Below, piece by piece: positions 1 to 11,660 of a stretch of DNA of 64,000 bases. The translations under genes were made by a program, and so were the position numbers. The notes under the pieces were generated by a model. The model saw only the letters and a list, made by a program, of their open reading frames with translations, had not been told where the DNA came from and made no database searches. Position 1 is the stretch's first letter. Every line of letters starts with the position of its first letter. The stretch spans positions 1-64,000 of the forward strand of contig JAODTK010005776.1 in the NCBI GenBank assembly GCA_026419785.1, written 5' to 3'. Source of the stretch: Sclerodactyla briareus. Taxonomy: Eukaryota; Echinodermata; Holothuroidea; Dendrochirotida; Sclerodactylidae.

Positions 1-640
1 CGAGGAAACATGTTAATCTTTCCAGTGTTTAGTTCGTCCCACCTACGGAGTCGCTAAACCCCTAACAGACTGCAAATTCCGGTACGCTACCACTTGACCA
101 CAGTGGGATGCCACTGGGCGGTACGAGATTTTTTTTCCCAGGGTTGGAAAGGCCCATGGCCACTTGAAGCGTCGCTATTCCAAACATGTGACATGTTTGT
201 TTACGTTTTTGAAAGACCACATTCTGAACATTATTTCTCACTTTTTTCATCCCATCTGATCGCGGCACTCCGATTCCCCCTGGGGACGGAAATTCCTCAG
301 GCGCGTGATCGGAACACTCCTAACCTTGATTTTTAAACACTTTGCGATTTCCTGAAAAAATCCGGAATCTGCCTCTCCCACCCTGGGAATAAAAATTTAT
401 CGGGCCGGGAAAGGGGCTACCTGTGTGAGCATCATAATTACTCCAGTCTCGATCATGGCACTGAAAATTCACCGTAATGAAAAAACGTCGATTTTCTTGA
501 TGGGGGGGGGGGGGAGCGGGCGGGGGTGCGAAGTGGGACATTCCTTTTCCCCGGCTCTTCCTCGGCGGGAATTTGCTGTCTCAAACCATCTGATATGCAT
601 TATCATTCTTCATACATACATTTTATTATAACTACCATTT
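1..640. other. No recognisable gene; G13 tract
   Basis: No splice-bordered exon, RNA gene or transposon end was recognised here. The only clear structure is a run of 13 G at 502-514. Short open frames on both strands have no protein-like composition. Confidence 0.5.
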
Positions 641-790
641 TGCAGACATGACCCCAGTTTATGACTGGGTACATATAGCTCACAATGCTGAGGAAGTGTC
701 GGTTCTGTCTGGGAGGTTTGTAAAAACCCATATTTCTTGCAACGATCCGCGCCACCCAATGGTGGCGCTCCGCTTAGATAGTAACCACAC
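641..790 (+). repeat. Fragment of hairpin-ended repeat family (second copy of 10.9-11.66 kb family)
   Basis: The stretch from about 708 to 785 matches the end of the tandem family at 10900-11660: a (T)CTGGG..GTCTGTAAAAAC-like lead, a TTGCA(A)CGAT segment, then a hairpin. The hairpin is perfect here: GCGCCACC, loop CAAT, GGTGGCGC (749-768). The same lead, hairpin and following CGCTT occur at 11590-11656. A fixed hairpin close to the end of a repeat is the usual 3' structure of Helitron/Helentron-type non-autonomous elements, but no terminal CTRR was established, so the class is inference. Confidence 0.55.
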
Positions 791-2605
791 ATCAATTCAT
801 CAAAGTTTGGTCTCGTCCCTCCTAAATTTGGTAGGCTTACGCCGCCACTGCATCCGTGCCCAACTCTGTACTGGGAACCATGTCCTGTGATCAAGGTGTG
901 ATGTGATTCACAAACCTAAACGATGACAATATCCCAAATTTGACCGTGGATCGACAACTCTCAAATACACTAGGCCCCAGATGTTCTTAACATACTCGAT
1001 TCTGACCAAGTTCAGTCCTAATTTTCCTTATCTGTTCCTAGTAATAACATTTTTCAGCCTGGACGTAAAGAACTCTGCTTGTAACCACTAACCAGCTAAC
1101 ACCTGGCAGCGTGTGTACGACAGTACAGAAATGGGGCGAAGCCGTGGTTTGTCCCGACTTGACAGTTTCCGCTCACTCACTCACTCACTCTTTGATGGGA
1201 GCAACATGTCTGGACGCATCTCGCCGCGCCCACGCCACCCTACTGTACAAGCAGCTAGTCTAATGTAGAGTTTCTGAACGATCATATTGAAACCTTTGTG
1301 AAACTCGCGCTCCGGAAGTGCTTCCGACCTGAAATTCACCTAAAAAAAGCTAAAATAACCCTCTTTTTCACCTTTCTCAAATGTTTTCGGATACTTAGCC
1401 AAATAGCTACAACTAGGTTCACAAGCCTTGGAAAGATAAATTTGTGTTCTGTATTCTTCCTGTTTATACATAAATATTTCTGTTTCCTTCAGTTCTCTTC
1501 CGTCATTTTTAACATTTTTTAAAACGTCCATTTTGATCGAAATTACGTGTGTAACATCAACGAATTTCCATGTTTTTATCTCTTCTTTTTCCTTTCTTTC
1601 CTTCCTTTCTAAAAACTCGATAACCCTACATCCGATCACTTATGTTCACACGCAGTGAAAAGATCAACTTCTCAGCTGTTGTCGTAAAACCTCGTACCAG
1701 TTACGCAGACTCCCCTCCGTCATTTCCCGCTTGGAGCGAAAAAGTATATCATTCACTCGTGTGATCCCCATATACCCCTACACAGTGTGGCACGCTGTAG
1801 GTAAGCGAGTTATTACTACACTTCGGAACCAGGGGTTTCAGACTGCCCTTCCTAAATATGACTTTCTTTAATTTATTTGGACTCAAAAATCGCTATTTTT
1901 ACGAAAAACCATTAACATATTCTGAAGAGAAACCTTTTCCCATCAGTTTCTGTATTTTTTTTTTTTTTTTGAGGTACGATTGAAACTAGTGATAAAATAA
2001 TGCAGTTTAGAATTTGGGGTCGGTAAATTCTCTGTGTGCGTGCCATGACCTTGGAGAATTTGGGTTGTTGTTCTGGCTCGGGTCAGTTGATCGGCAAATG
2101 GTGAAGAAGGTTCCAATATGGGTCTTTTAATCGCCCTGGCATCCGTATTACACCCTCTAGTTTGTTTTACACATAGTATCCCAATGGTGTAACCCTCACC
2201 TCGATGTCGGGTTTTATATCATATACACACAAAACAGAAACTGATCCTCCATAAGACAGTTTAAAACTGGTCCAGACAGTGCCCAGTTTGCAAGTGTATA
2301 ACTAGTCATTTTGAAGATGACTATTTCTAGACTCGTCCTGCCTGTCTGGACCATTTTACTCATTAGCTCAACCTTGTCCACCTCCGCTGGAGGAGTTATA
2401 AGGTACTTCGTGACCAGTTTATACACTCCTCCCAACTGTGCCCAGTTTGAATAATTTACTGACAAGTTAGTTGACTAGGTTATTCTCGTCACGCTGACGA
2501 GTTTTATCTTAGTCAATGCTGAGCATGACTATTTAGTTCGCTGGGACGCTACCATCACGTGAGTGTTGCCCGTGCTAGCGGACAACAACTTGCATTGCTT
2601 CAGCC
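791..2605. other. No gene seen; short inverted repeat and simple repeats
   Basis: Nothing coding was recognised. There is a short CACT run near 1165-1186, a T tract near 1955-1972, and a perfect 11-bp inverted repeat GGTCCAGACAG (2269-2279) / CTGTCTGGACC (2342-2352) about 60 bp apart. Confidence 0.4.
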
Positions 2606-3931
2606 TTAAAGGCGCTGTTACAGCTTGTGCGATACGATACGATACATACGATAATTTATCGGATTGAGTGTTCACACTTGTGCGTAAGAACTTTCGTACG
2701 ATACTTTTTTCGGACGTCTCGGGCGCCTAACATAACGAGAGAGTAGTGGGATTTTATTTGAGAAAAAGCACAAGTTCCCCCTTTTGTCCTTCAGGCGGTG
2801 GAATAGCCTGGTCGGCAGAGTTTATGAGTACGAGATTGTAATTTCAAATCAATCGCAGCTTGTTTCTTTCTCAGAACTTGTAGGAGGCGTGGCGAAGCGC
2901 AATTGACGATCACGAAATCAGACAGATGACCTCACCATCCCCGCCTACCCTTTCGTTAGACACCCAGTCTTAATAAGCATCGTATCCAATAATACTCGAA
3001 GTGGGTGCCAAGAAAGCATTCAGTCAATTGAGTCAATTCAGTTAATTGAGCTGAAAATTCGAGCTTGGTTATCTTCTCAGAACAATGCATGTAAAAATAA
3101 TGCCTACGGCTCCACCTGTCTACCTTCCTACTTTTCTCCTGAATCACACAGAAATCATAATTAACTTGGCGTTAAATTTTCGACCATTATACCCCCCCCC
3201 CCCTATAGCTATTTTCGTTGCCTTCATCCGTTTCCATTCCCGCCGCTTTCTTCACTGAGGGTATGGGTGAAGTTTCCGTCAATACTCAGGCTGTGGATCG
3301 AGACCCTTGGAAGCACTCCTTTACCCGCTCCTCTCAAACAGCCACAACACCCCATCCCCCAGCCATCACTACCAACCGCATATCTCCTGTCTTTGCAAGG
3401 AACATGCTTAATCGGGGCGCCGGGCGCCCCGCACGCCTTACATGACCTCCCCATACCCAATGGTCACCGCTACGATCGTATATGGGGAGGGCGTCATGGT
3501 TCAAACAGAAAAAAAAATAATGGTTCGTAGGTCCCGTGCATGGTGGCAAATGGGGCCGGGAAGCTCATTCTAGTGGCCAATGTCTTCCCCGTATACGTTG
3601 TCGCTACCCAAAACATTAATCAAAATCCCTGATTCCATACGTAAAACCCACTGTAGCTAAACTCCAGCAATAGCATGTTGGCGTTCCATACTCTTTGCAG
3701 AATTTCGCAGTCATAACTGCATTGCGCAAATTGATCGTACGATAAACTTATCGTACGATAAAAGTTAAAATATTTTCAACTCGGACGTCGAAAAATTTAT
3801 CGTAGCGTATCGTTAATCGTGATCGCAACAGGTGTGAACACTTCCTATTAAAAAAATAACACTTTTAACTCGACGTCCGTATAAATTTACGTATCGTATC
3901 GTATCGCACAAGTTGTGAACAGACCCTTTAG
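2606..3931. mobile_element. Non-autonomous DNA transposon with ~40-bp terminal inverted repeats
   Basis: The left end reads TTAAAGGCGCTGTTACAGC and continues into TTGTGCGATACGATACGATAC (from 2606). The right end (about 3888-3931) is its reverse complement with a few mismatches, ending ..GAACAGACCCTTTAG. Inside both ends are further TCGTACGATA-type subterminal repeats (2690-2705, 3737-3770) and an ACTCGGACGTCG segment that recurs at 3779 and 3855. TTAA at the left and TTTA at the right could be a piggyBac-type TTAA target duplication with one change; that class is a guess. No transposase frame was recognised, so this is a MITE-like or internally deleted element. A near-palindromic GGGGCGCCGGGCGCCCC sits at 3414-3430. 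Confidence 0.7.
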
Positions 3932-5195
3932 AGGCACTAACGATAAACGAAACACTGTGGTAATTAACACTGCAGTAACCAATTACTATAAGCAGTTGTG
4001 TAGATGCAGATGGCCTAGGAAGGCCGATTCAGTATGGTATCCCAATTGACGTAGAGACGAAATGCAATAATGACAATTATGCTGCCTTATTTTGACGTGG
4101 TCAAGTTCAGATGAGCAGAGTTGAAAATAAAAAAACTAAATACACAATTAGGCTACAGTGGTCTGGTTAAAAAATCTTCGAATAAAAATGTGTATATAAT
4201 ATGTATTGGGCATCAAAACCATTTATATAAACAATGCCCAATCAAAGGCATGCAACCTGGCCAGGGTTCTTGGATAAATATAGCTTAGTGGGATCTTGAG
4301 CCCCAAAGATTGAAATTCAAATAACAAACAGCACGGCTCTTGATTACTGATTTAAGTGACTCTACTATAGCCATGCCTAAAGTTATTGTATAACGATCAG
4401 CCAAAGATAATTGGTTCCCCCAAATTGAACTCACATAATGTATGCTCACCATTCATGCACCCTCGTCTCGACAAGGGTAGTCAGCAACTCTATGCAGTTT
4501 TAGCATTGTCGATAGTATAGTTCAGTTGCATTTACAAAAACTGCATACAGCAACACACGAAGGGCTGTACTCAAATATGGGCGCCCATACCGTTAGTTTG
4601 ATTGCATATTTTTTGTCTAGCTGGACAAATTTGCTGGAGGAGTTAGCTAGAGGAGTTTAGCACCGGTCTGCTAACTCGTCAAGATTCACGATGTTCCCGC
4701 CAACGTGTCCAGCAACCAATTGTGTAAACTTGTTCCAGCACTTGAAACCTGTTCATGACGGCTCTGAGGAGTGAATGACCAGTTACGTGACTAATTCCTG
4801 CTCAGAAACAACATTTTCGCTGACAATTCTTTCTCCCTGACAAGTTGGGCCTGACAATTACAAACTTGTCCCATGCACATAAATGACGAGTATTGTTTTT
4901 GTGGTGTACCCCATGATCTGCATGGGTGGTGGAGTGGAGTAGTTGTAGCTATAGAACGTTCATGGTTCCTGGAATCGCAAGATGAGCATCGATTCCCTTG
5001 AACAAGAATAACAAGATACGCATTTACTTTGCATGACAATGAGGATAGGCGGTAACCTGTTATCTCGAGAAAATGTGACCTGCGGGAATTGGGTAGGCCT
5101 AAGGGTTCAGAAGGAGGCAGGGAGCTTATGTTAGTTCAATATGCCAATACGCACATTCAACATAAAAATTCGGTGACAACCCGATGTTCATTAGG
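3932..5195. other. No gene seen
   Basis: AT-rich unique-looking sequence. No exon with matching splice sites, RNA gene or transposon end was recognised. Short GGAGGAGTTAGC-like direct motifs near 4633-4655 resemble text at 2385-2400 but do not define an element. Confidence 0.4.
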
Positions 5196-5199
5196 GTTT

Positions 5200-5520
5200 T
5201 TATTCATGAGGTCCGTTGTCTAAGGCCTGTTATTCATAAGGACTTTGTTCATAAGACCCGTTATTCATAATGGCCGAAAGGTTCTTTATTCATAAGGTCC
5301 CTATTCAAAAATCACACAGAAGGTCCGATTATCATAATAGAAAAACGGGTCTTTTTTCTAATAGTGAAAAAGGTCCGTTAATTCATAATAGGGAAAAGGT
5401 CCGTTATTCATTAGGAAAAAGGTTCCGTTTATTCATAATGAAGAGAAAATGTCCTATATTCATAATGGAAAAAGGTCCGATATTCATACTAGGAAAAGAG
5501 GTCAGTTATTCATAATAGGC
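5200..5520 (+). repeat. Degenerate tandem array, unit about 25 bp (AAAAAGGTCCGTTATTCATA)
   Basis: About a dozen degenerate units of the pattern GGTCCGTTATTCATAATNG + AAAAA follow each other, for example at 5260-5275, 5373-5390, 5396-5412 and 5466-5485. The open frame 5270-5515 is only this repeat read through (recurring KGP-IHN/FIM text). The same unit runs in the opposite direction at 5650-5806, 6586-6735 and 10250-10390, so the region could fold on itself. Confidence 0.8.
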
Positions 5521-5649
5521 AACGAACAACCGGGTCGTGGATCTGCCCGGGATCGCAGCTGACAAAAGGTGCATTTTTTAAAGGGTTTGCATCCTTGCCG
5601 GACCCCGCATAGGTAGAATCATCTTTGGGCAGTATATATGCTTGAAAAA

Positions 5650-5806
5650 AAAACCACATTATGAATAACGGACCTTTTTCGCGATATGAATACCGGACCT
5701 CTTTTGCTTATTGAATACGGACCCTTTTCAACTATTATGAATATCGGGCCCTTTTCTTCTCTGCGATTATGAATAACGGACCTCTTTTGCTCTTATTAAT
5801 AACCGC
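5650..5806 (-). repeat. Same ~25-bp unit in inverted orientation
   Basis: Units such as ATGAATAACGGACCTTTTTC (5662-5681), then ATGAATACCGGACCTCTTTT, ATGAATATCGGGCCCTTTTC and ATGAATAACGGACCTCTTTT are the reverse complement of the 5200-5520 array. About 130 bp of unrelated sequence lies between the two arms. The array is interrupted at 5807 by an inserted element and resumes at about 6586. Confidence 0.8.
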
Positions 5807-6578
5807 CAGTGGTGGCGCCGGAGTCCCCGACGGGGGGTCCGAGTTTCCCCGACGGGGGGGGGGGGGGGGCAAGTTCCCCGCCGAGGCTCACCCTACCCCC
5901 TAAGTCAAACCTTGCATTTTTGATGTTTTCCTTTTTGAACATTTTTCTTGAAGAAAAAAAACGAAAAAGAAAATGCACATGTGGAGAGCCTTGTTTCCTT
6001 TCAATAAGCTTCCGCACTCAAATCAGACGCCCTTATTAGTAGAATAAGGGTCCAGGTATTTCCCCATAACTGCACAGGAAATACTTGCTGAGCACTGCGT
6101 CGTGCGAGCACACCACTCCATACACAGAGGCAAAACAAACAGCGATAGACGGCAGAACGAGCAGCCTCCCCAAACGAATTGTAACCTTAATCTCTTGCAG
6201 GAAAATTTCGAAGATATCATAAGGATTGTTTATCCTATCTATATCTTCCACGATTGTATAGTCTGTGAGCAAGGATGAATACGCTGGTCTTAAACTCGAG
6301 CGAGGAACTTGGCATTCCTAGAGGAAAGATTGAGGCGCGCGAAGCGCGCCGAATTCCCACGTTTAATATAGGAATTTTCACTTAGAGAAGTTGGAATATA
6401 TTGTCGGGGCAGACGCCCCGTCGGGGTGTGTACATTTTAAGGGTTAAGCGGTACCCACTCGGGCTCCCCCCCGAGATGGGAACAATTCCCCCGACGGGGG
6501 GGGGGGGGGGGGGGCATGCTTCCCTGACGTGGGTGGGGGGGGATGCCCACCGCCCCTCCCCCGCTGGCGCCACCCCTG
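5807..6578. mobile_element. hAT-like MITE inserted in the array
   Basis: The ends are inverted repeats: CAGTGGTGGCGCC at 5807-5819 and GGCGCCACCCCTG at 6566-6578, 12 of 13 bases matching. Left flank ..ATAACCGC and right flank TAACTGTC.. could be a decayed 8-bp target duplication. CAG-starting ends with 8-bp duplications are known for hAT elements; the assignment is inference. The inside is non-coding apart from GC-rich sub-ends with G16 (5854-5869) and G19 (6496-6514) tracts. Units of the ~25-bp array flank both sides, so the element landed in the array. Confidence 0.65.
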
Positions 6579-6585
6579 TAACTGT

Positions 6586-6735
6586 CCCCCTTTCCGCTAT
6601 TAATGACTTACGGACCCTTCGCCATTTGAATATCGGACTTTTTACTATTATGAATATCGGCCTTTGTGGTCTGTTATGAATAACAACCTTTTGATAATGT
6701 ATGAAAAACGGGCCCTAATGACGCAACATTCTGAT
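6586..6735 (-). repeat. Continuation of inverted ~25-bp array
   Basis: Units like ATGACTTACGGACCCTTCGC, TTGAATATCGGACTTTTTAC, ATGAATATCGGCCTTTGTGG continue the 5650-5806 array after the inserted element. Confidence 0.7.
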
Positions 6736-6812
6736 ATCGGACCTTAAGAACAAAGACCCCTTTTTGATTCCTTTCGACGGCAATGGAATGTATGCAGTCA
6801 TGCACCGTGCGT

Positions 6813-6862
6813 ATGTGTGTGTGTGTCTGTGTGTGGGGGTGTGTGTGTGTGTGTGTGTGTGT
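6813..6862. repeat. (GT)n microsatellite
   Basis: A GTGTGT run interrupted by TCT and GGGGG. Confidence 0.95.
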
Positions 6863-6929
6863 GAGCACCCCTTGGTTCAGCACAATAGCTAACGTACGCA
6901 AACTGGTATCACGAAGTTTCAAATAGGTA

Positions 6930-7630
6930 ATATGGGTTGCACATATGGGGAGGATGACCCCTATTGTTTTGGGTGCCCGTTCACAGTTCAGTCATGTCAC
7001 GAGAGGGAAAGTTCAAAAAGCTTGTCAGCACGCATATCTGACGAACGTGAGTATCTATGGAGTTCAAATTGGGTATGTGGGTAGCATGTATGGTGAGGAT
7101 GACCCTATCGTTTTAGTGTCAGGGGGTCAAGGTCTTCGAGGTCACCACAGGAAATCGTCATATTTCTCGGGCAACGAAACATTTTGGAGGACTGTCGTAA
7201 TTAAAAGTTTCGTTCGTCCGGATGAAATACTTCTGGTGACCGATTTGACCTCATTTGACCTTTTGACTTTCGACCTCATATTGAACCCTTTTGAACTTGT
7301 GATTTTGCATGCTTTTTTGTGTTGCCAATTCGTCTTGTCAGGAACAAACAAAAAAGTCAACGACATTACCATACTACGATCTCCATATCACAAGCTCTCT
7401 CAATGACTTGTGAAGGTCGACACTAAAACACTGAATGGTGGATAAATTCGGCAGTTGACATCTGCTCGTCATCATGATATCTAATGTGCAAATATCTATT
7501 AAGTTCACATTAGTGTGTTGGATTGTAACACATGATGAAGATTAACCTTATTGTTTTTGGTATCAGGTCAAGGGCATTCCAGGTCACCATAGGACATCCT
7601 TAATCTCGGCAACGATTCATTGTACGGAGT
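6930..7630. repeat. Dispersed/tandem repeat with GATGACCCTATTGTTTT core
   Basis: Three diverged copies of a core occur: GAGGATGACCCCTATTGTTTT (6950-6970), GAGGATGACCCTATCGTTTT (7095-7114) and GAAGATTAACCTTATTGTTTT (7535-7555), the last two followed by GTCAGG..TCAAGG and an AGGTCACCA(C/T)AGGA segment (7139-7152, 7579-7592). The 153-codon open frame 6945-7406 runs through this repeat and is not considered a gene. Confidence 0.6.
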
Positions 7631-9094
7631 GGAGAGCCAACCAAACAAAATTTCCCCCCAGTGAAACAGTACAAATTCTTTGAAATTGTCAAAATTTATT
7701 GTTATTCCTGATATGTTTGAGTAATTGGACTAGCACCCCAAATTTCCCCCAGTGAGACAGTACAAATTCTGCATTTTCATTTTATTATTATTCCTGATAT
7801 GTTAAGTTTTGACTAGTACGCCCAGTGACTCAGGCCTATATGTACCCCTGATCAGTAGTGGTGTGCTACGGGTGAGGGAGTGGTTTTGGTCTTGCACGCA
7901 CCCCCTCCAGGTTTCATGGCAGCTTATGAAAAATTGAAAAATGTCGCCCTATTGACGCTGCGTCACTGCATTTTATTTTGACAAATTCCTATTGCTGGGC
8001 GAAACGCCCTTCCTTGCGTATTCTGCCTCATTTAGTGTTATCTTTTAACATATATCCCCGTTGGATTTTCTCAAGGAAGGTACAAAACTGGGCTAAGTAA
8101 CCATGGATATCAATGTGGTTGCGAGAGAGAGAGAGAGGGGTGGGGGGGACAACTGGCACTTTTTCCATAGGCCTATTTACTTGAGGGGGGAAGCAGTTTG
8201 TGCTTGACATTAAGTGAAAACGGTGATATAGCTCAATTTCCCATTTGACTAGTATTTGCAGCAGAACTGCCACCAGAAATGTGTCCTGACTTCAATTCGA
8301 AAACCTATGGCTGGGCCACAACCTCTTCAACTACTGCCCTGCATTGTGTGTGTATACTTTGCTATGATAAGCCCTTTGTTTGGCTGGTCACAGTAGTCCG
8401 GCCCACTCCCCAAAAGGGATTTAGAATCTCTTAAGTTGTGTTTGTGAGATTGTGATTCGCGCCGGTAACCACACAATCAACTTTTGACTGCCTGTCAGAC
8501 GTCAGTTTGGGAATGGTAACGCTGGCAATGCAAATGCTCAGAGGAGTGAGAGTGTGTACTCCAATTATTCTCTGTGTGCACCCAGTCTACAGATTAGCTG
8601 ATTGTTTACATTAAAGTTAACACTTCTCTCTAAGCACACTTCCATGATGTAAATTATTTGACAGGTCTGGCGACTATTGTGTTTAGTAAAAACCAAAAAA
8701 AAACAAGAAAAAACTGTTATTACCTATTCATAGACAAGCCCTAATGACGGGATTAACTGTGGTGTGTGTAGAAGCATTGAGAGGGAGTGAGTTGGAGGAA
8801 GAAGCAAGGGTCAAGGTAGCTTCTGAAAGTGGGGAGGGCCACAACATTTGTGGCATTTTTCGCTATTGATCAAAGTGATGGCATCACCTGACCCCATGGA
8901 GAAATGGGTAGGTTTGAGTCTATAAAAATCTCTCTTCTTCCCCGTGCCTATCTATCTGGTGTTGACAGTCACTTGATGTGACTATTTGGGCAAAGTGGTT
9001 TGCCGGGATAATCACATTTAAAACAATTAGCCAGAATTCCTACTGTATCAACATTAAAATAAGCCCACATAATTCCGAAATGTCCAACATGGCT

Positions 9095-9096
<2 letters not shown>
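7631..9096. other. No gene seen
   Basis: Contains a locally repeated CAAATTTCCCCC(A)GTGA segment (7650 and 7739), a GA run (8124-8138) and an A-rich stretch near 8694-8710. No exon or RNA gene recognised. Confidence 0.4.
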
Positions 9097-9135
<39 letters not shown>

Positions 9136-9236
9136 CTATATATATATATATAATATATATATATATATTATATAGATATATTATTATATCTTAAGAATAT
9201 ATACAATATATCTATATATATTATATATAGCCTATG
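9097..9236. repeat. (AT)n microsatellite
   Basis: About 140 bp of alternating TA with a few interruptions. Confidence 0.95.
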
Positions 9237-10245
9237 ATTAAAAGTTTGACCCTAAAAATGGCAATAAGACATTTGATGGACTGGTAAAATGGCTATTGAT
9301 AAAAGATTTTAAACAGTTATGCACTTGTCCAATTGCATGACCCACCCTTGTACCCCACACACGGTGAGTCATTGCACTAGGTGAGGTCAACAAAATGATG
9401 CACCCCTCAGTCACTTTTTGTCCTGAAAATAATAAAATTGTATACCCCCCAGAAACTTTAAGAAGACCACAGACTCCTCTGCTTACGAATTGAAAAGATT
9501 TACTGGCAATGACTTTCCCCTCGGTCACATTAGTGATTAACGACATATGGTACAATGACCACATGTGTGACCCCATGCTATTGGACACTGTCTGTACCTA
9601 CAATGAAATCACAGTTTCCCAGGGTAGTTAGGTATTGAATTGACAATATAATAGGCTGTATTGCGAATGCACTTCTCTACCCACCCATAATTCTCCCAAA
9701 AAGGGAATTGTTATGATGTTGATGATGTTGGTCTATTCCGATTCAAAGAACTGGCCACTTCCATACCCCCCCCCCCCCCCCCCCCCCCCCCCAATCTATC
9801 TGCTTTGACCACACCAGTTCTTAAGAGTGATAAATTCCGCTGAAGTGATCCTCATCATTTAGCCTTGTCTGCCATGCCTGCAGTCCCTGCCGACTCAGGT
9901 TACGGTCACCCCCACCCCCGCTAGTTCTTTCCACACTGACTGAAAACGTTGGACCTCACTGGTTATGATCGTAACTTGACCTTCTTCTCTTCAGTAAACA
10001 ATAAAAACAAAAACCCCTTGTACTTACCAGGTTTAATTTTTCAGTATTTTACTTCAATTCTCCTCAGATGACTTTTTGACCAAGGTCAAAAAGCACCAAG
10101 CATCTCTTGCGGTTGGTAAATTTTGCAGGTGATCGTTTTGCGTCAAGTTGTGGTTTGAGTTGGCAACACACATCTAGCAGGGTTTGATATAGCTGAATCA
10201 TCTTGGTGATGCCATGACCGAAAAAAGGCAAGGAATCACTACGCA
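9237..10245. other. No recognised gene; C27 homopolymer
   Basis: The minus-strand open frame 9238-9588 (116 codons) has no recognisable domain or splice signals and is left unassigned. A run of 27 C occupies 9766-9792, preceded by GATGATGTT repeats near 9715-9732. Confidence 0.5.
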
Positions 10246-10249
10246 GAGG

Positions 10250-10395
10250 TGCATTCTTGTTTATAGAATATCGGACCTTTTTGTTCATTTTAATACCGAC
10301 CCTTTTTCCAAATTTGCACTTTCTGAATACCGGGCCTTTTGAACAAGAGCCTTATGAATAAAATGCCTTATGAACATCGGGCGGTCCCCAAAATG
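10250..10395 (-). repeat. Detached fragment of the ~25-bp TTATTCAT/ATGAATA array
   Basis: Units AGAATATCGGACCTTTTTGT, TTTAATACCGACCCTTTTTC and CTGAATACCGGGCCTTTTGA repeat the pattern of 5650-5806 about 4 kb away. Confidence 0.65.
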
Positions 10396-10899
10396 AACAC
10401 CCCCGGTGTTTTTTTTCCTGGTTGGAGAGAGAGCGTCGAGCCATCCACGGGGGGGGGGGGGGCTTGAGCCCCCAAAGCCCCCGCCCCCGTAGAATCCGCG
10501 CCTGTCAGACGGGCTTGCTAACTGTTTCTTATGCTACTAAAGATGAAAATAAAAACAACAGGGCAGGGGATCGTGAACATCAGTATGGCGGTTTACGTAT
10601 TGCCGTAATGGCGCTATAGAGTAATTAGTACAGCGCGAGCGGGGCGAGAATTCCTGAAACATGGTAATTTGGACGAAATTTTTTGACGGAACAAATCTGA
10701 AAAATGATCACATTTTTCTGCTGACTGGCTCGATTCCTTTTAATCAATGCCGACAAATGCACACACATTTTCCATGACAGTGATGTTCAAACAAATTTCA
10801 AGATGCGGCAACCTCCAACCCAATTGCATGTTCCCCTCGATGGAAGATCTCTAAAACAGCGCTAGGATAAGGAATGTAATGGAGGCCACGATGATAACT

Positions 10900-11660
10900 T
10901 AAGGATGAACATCGATCATTCTCGTAATTCATTGTCAATTCAGTGATTGCTTACTACCACATAAGGCATGGCCGGGAAGTACCGCTATCCTGCAATTTGG
11001 GGAGGGGGGTCTGTGAGACTATTTCTTGTAGGCCTACGCGACACTGTCCGTTACTGATCATGGTGGCGCGAATTGAATGAATAAAACCATGATCAGTTCC
11101 TTCGAGAGCGTTTCTTGAATATCCATTTCAAATTTTTATTGTCAATTTTAGTGATTTTGCTCACTGTGATAACCCGGAAGTACCGTTCAGTCCGGCAATC
11201 TGGGTGATTCGTAAGGCTCAATTTCCTGGACCCTTTCGCGTCCACTGATGGCGTTCTCCAAAAGTAAGATAGACTACACGAGATCAGTTCCTTCGAGAAC
11301 TTTCTTGAAATATCATTTCTGAATTCATTGCCAATTTTGGGACGTTGCTTACTGCCATATGGTCCGGAAAGTGTTCATTTTCCTGCAATCCAGGGAGTCT
11401 GTAACATTTTCTTGTATCCTACGCCGTCAGCCGATGGTTGCCCGAATTGTACGGAACACCGTGAACATCGATCAGTTCCTTCAAGAATGTTTCGTTGCAT
11501 GACAATTTCTGAATTTATTTCTGATATTAGCCGTATTAAGGAATGTTGCTTACTGCCATATGGCCCCGGAAATGCCGTTTCCTGCAATTCTGGGGGGTCT
11601 GTAAAAACGGAAAATTCCCTTGCACGATACGCGCCAACCCGATGGTGGCGCTTCGCTTAT
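10900..11660 (+). repeat. ~190-200-bp tandem repeat ending in a hairpin
   Basis: Four diverged units each contain a GATCAGTTCCTTCGAGA-like start (10911, 11092, 11284, 11471), a GAATT(C/T)ATTGTCAATTTT-like segment, GTTGCTTACTGCCATA(T)GG..CCGGAAGT and CCTGCAAT..GGGGGGTCTGT. The last unit runs into a hairpin GCGCCAACC / GGTGGCGC (11631-11651). A second copy of this end lies at 708-785. The open frame 11328-11747 is a read-through of the repeat. Confidence 0.7.
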
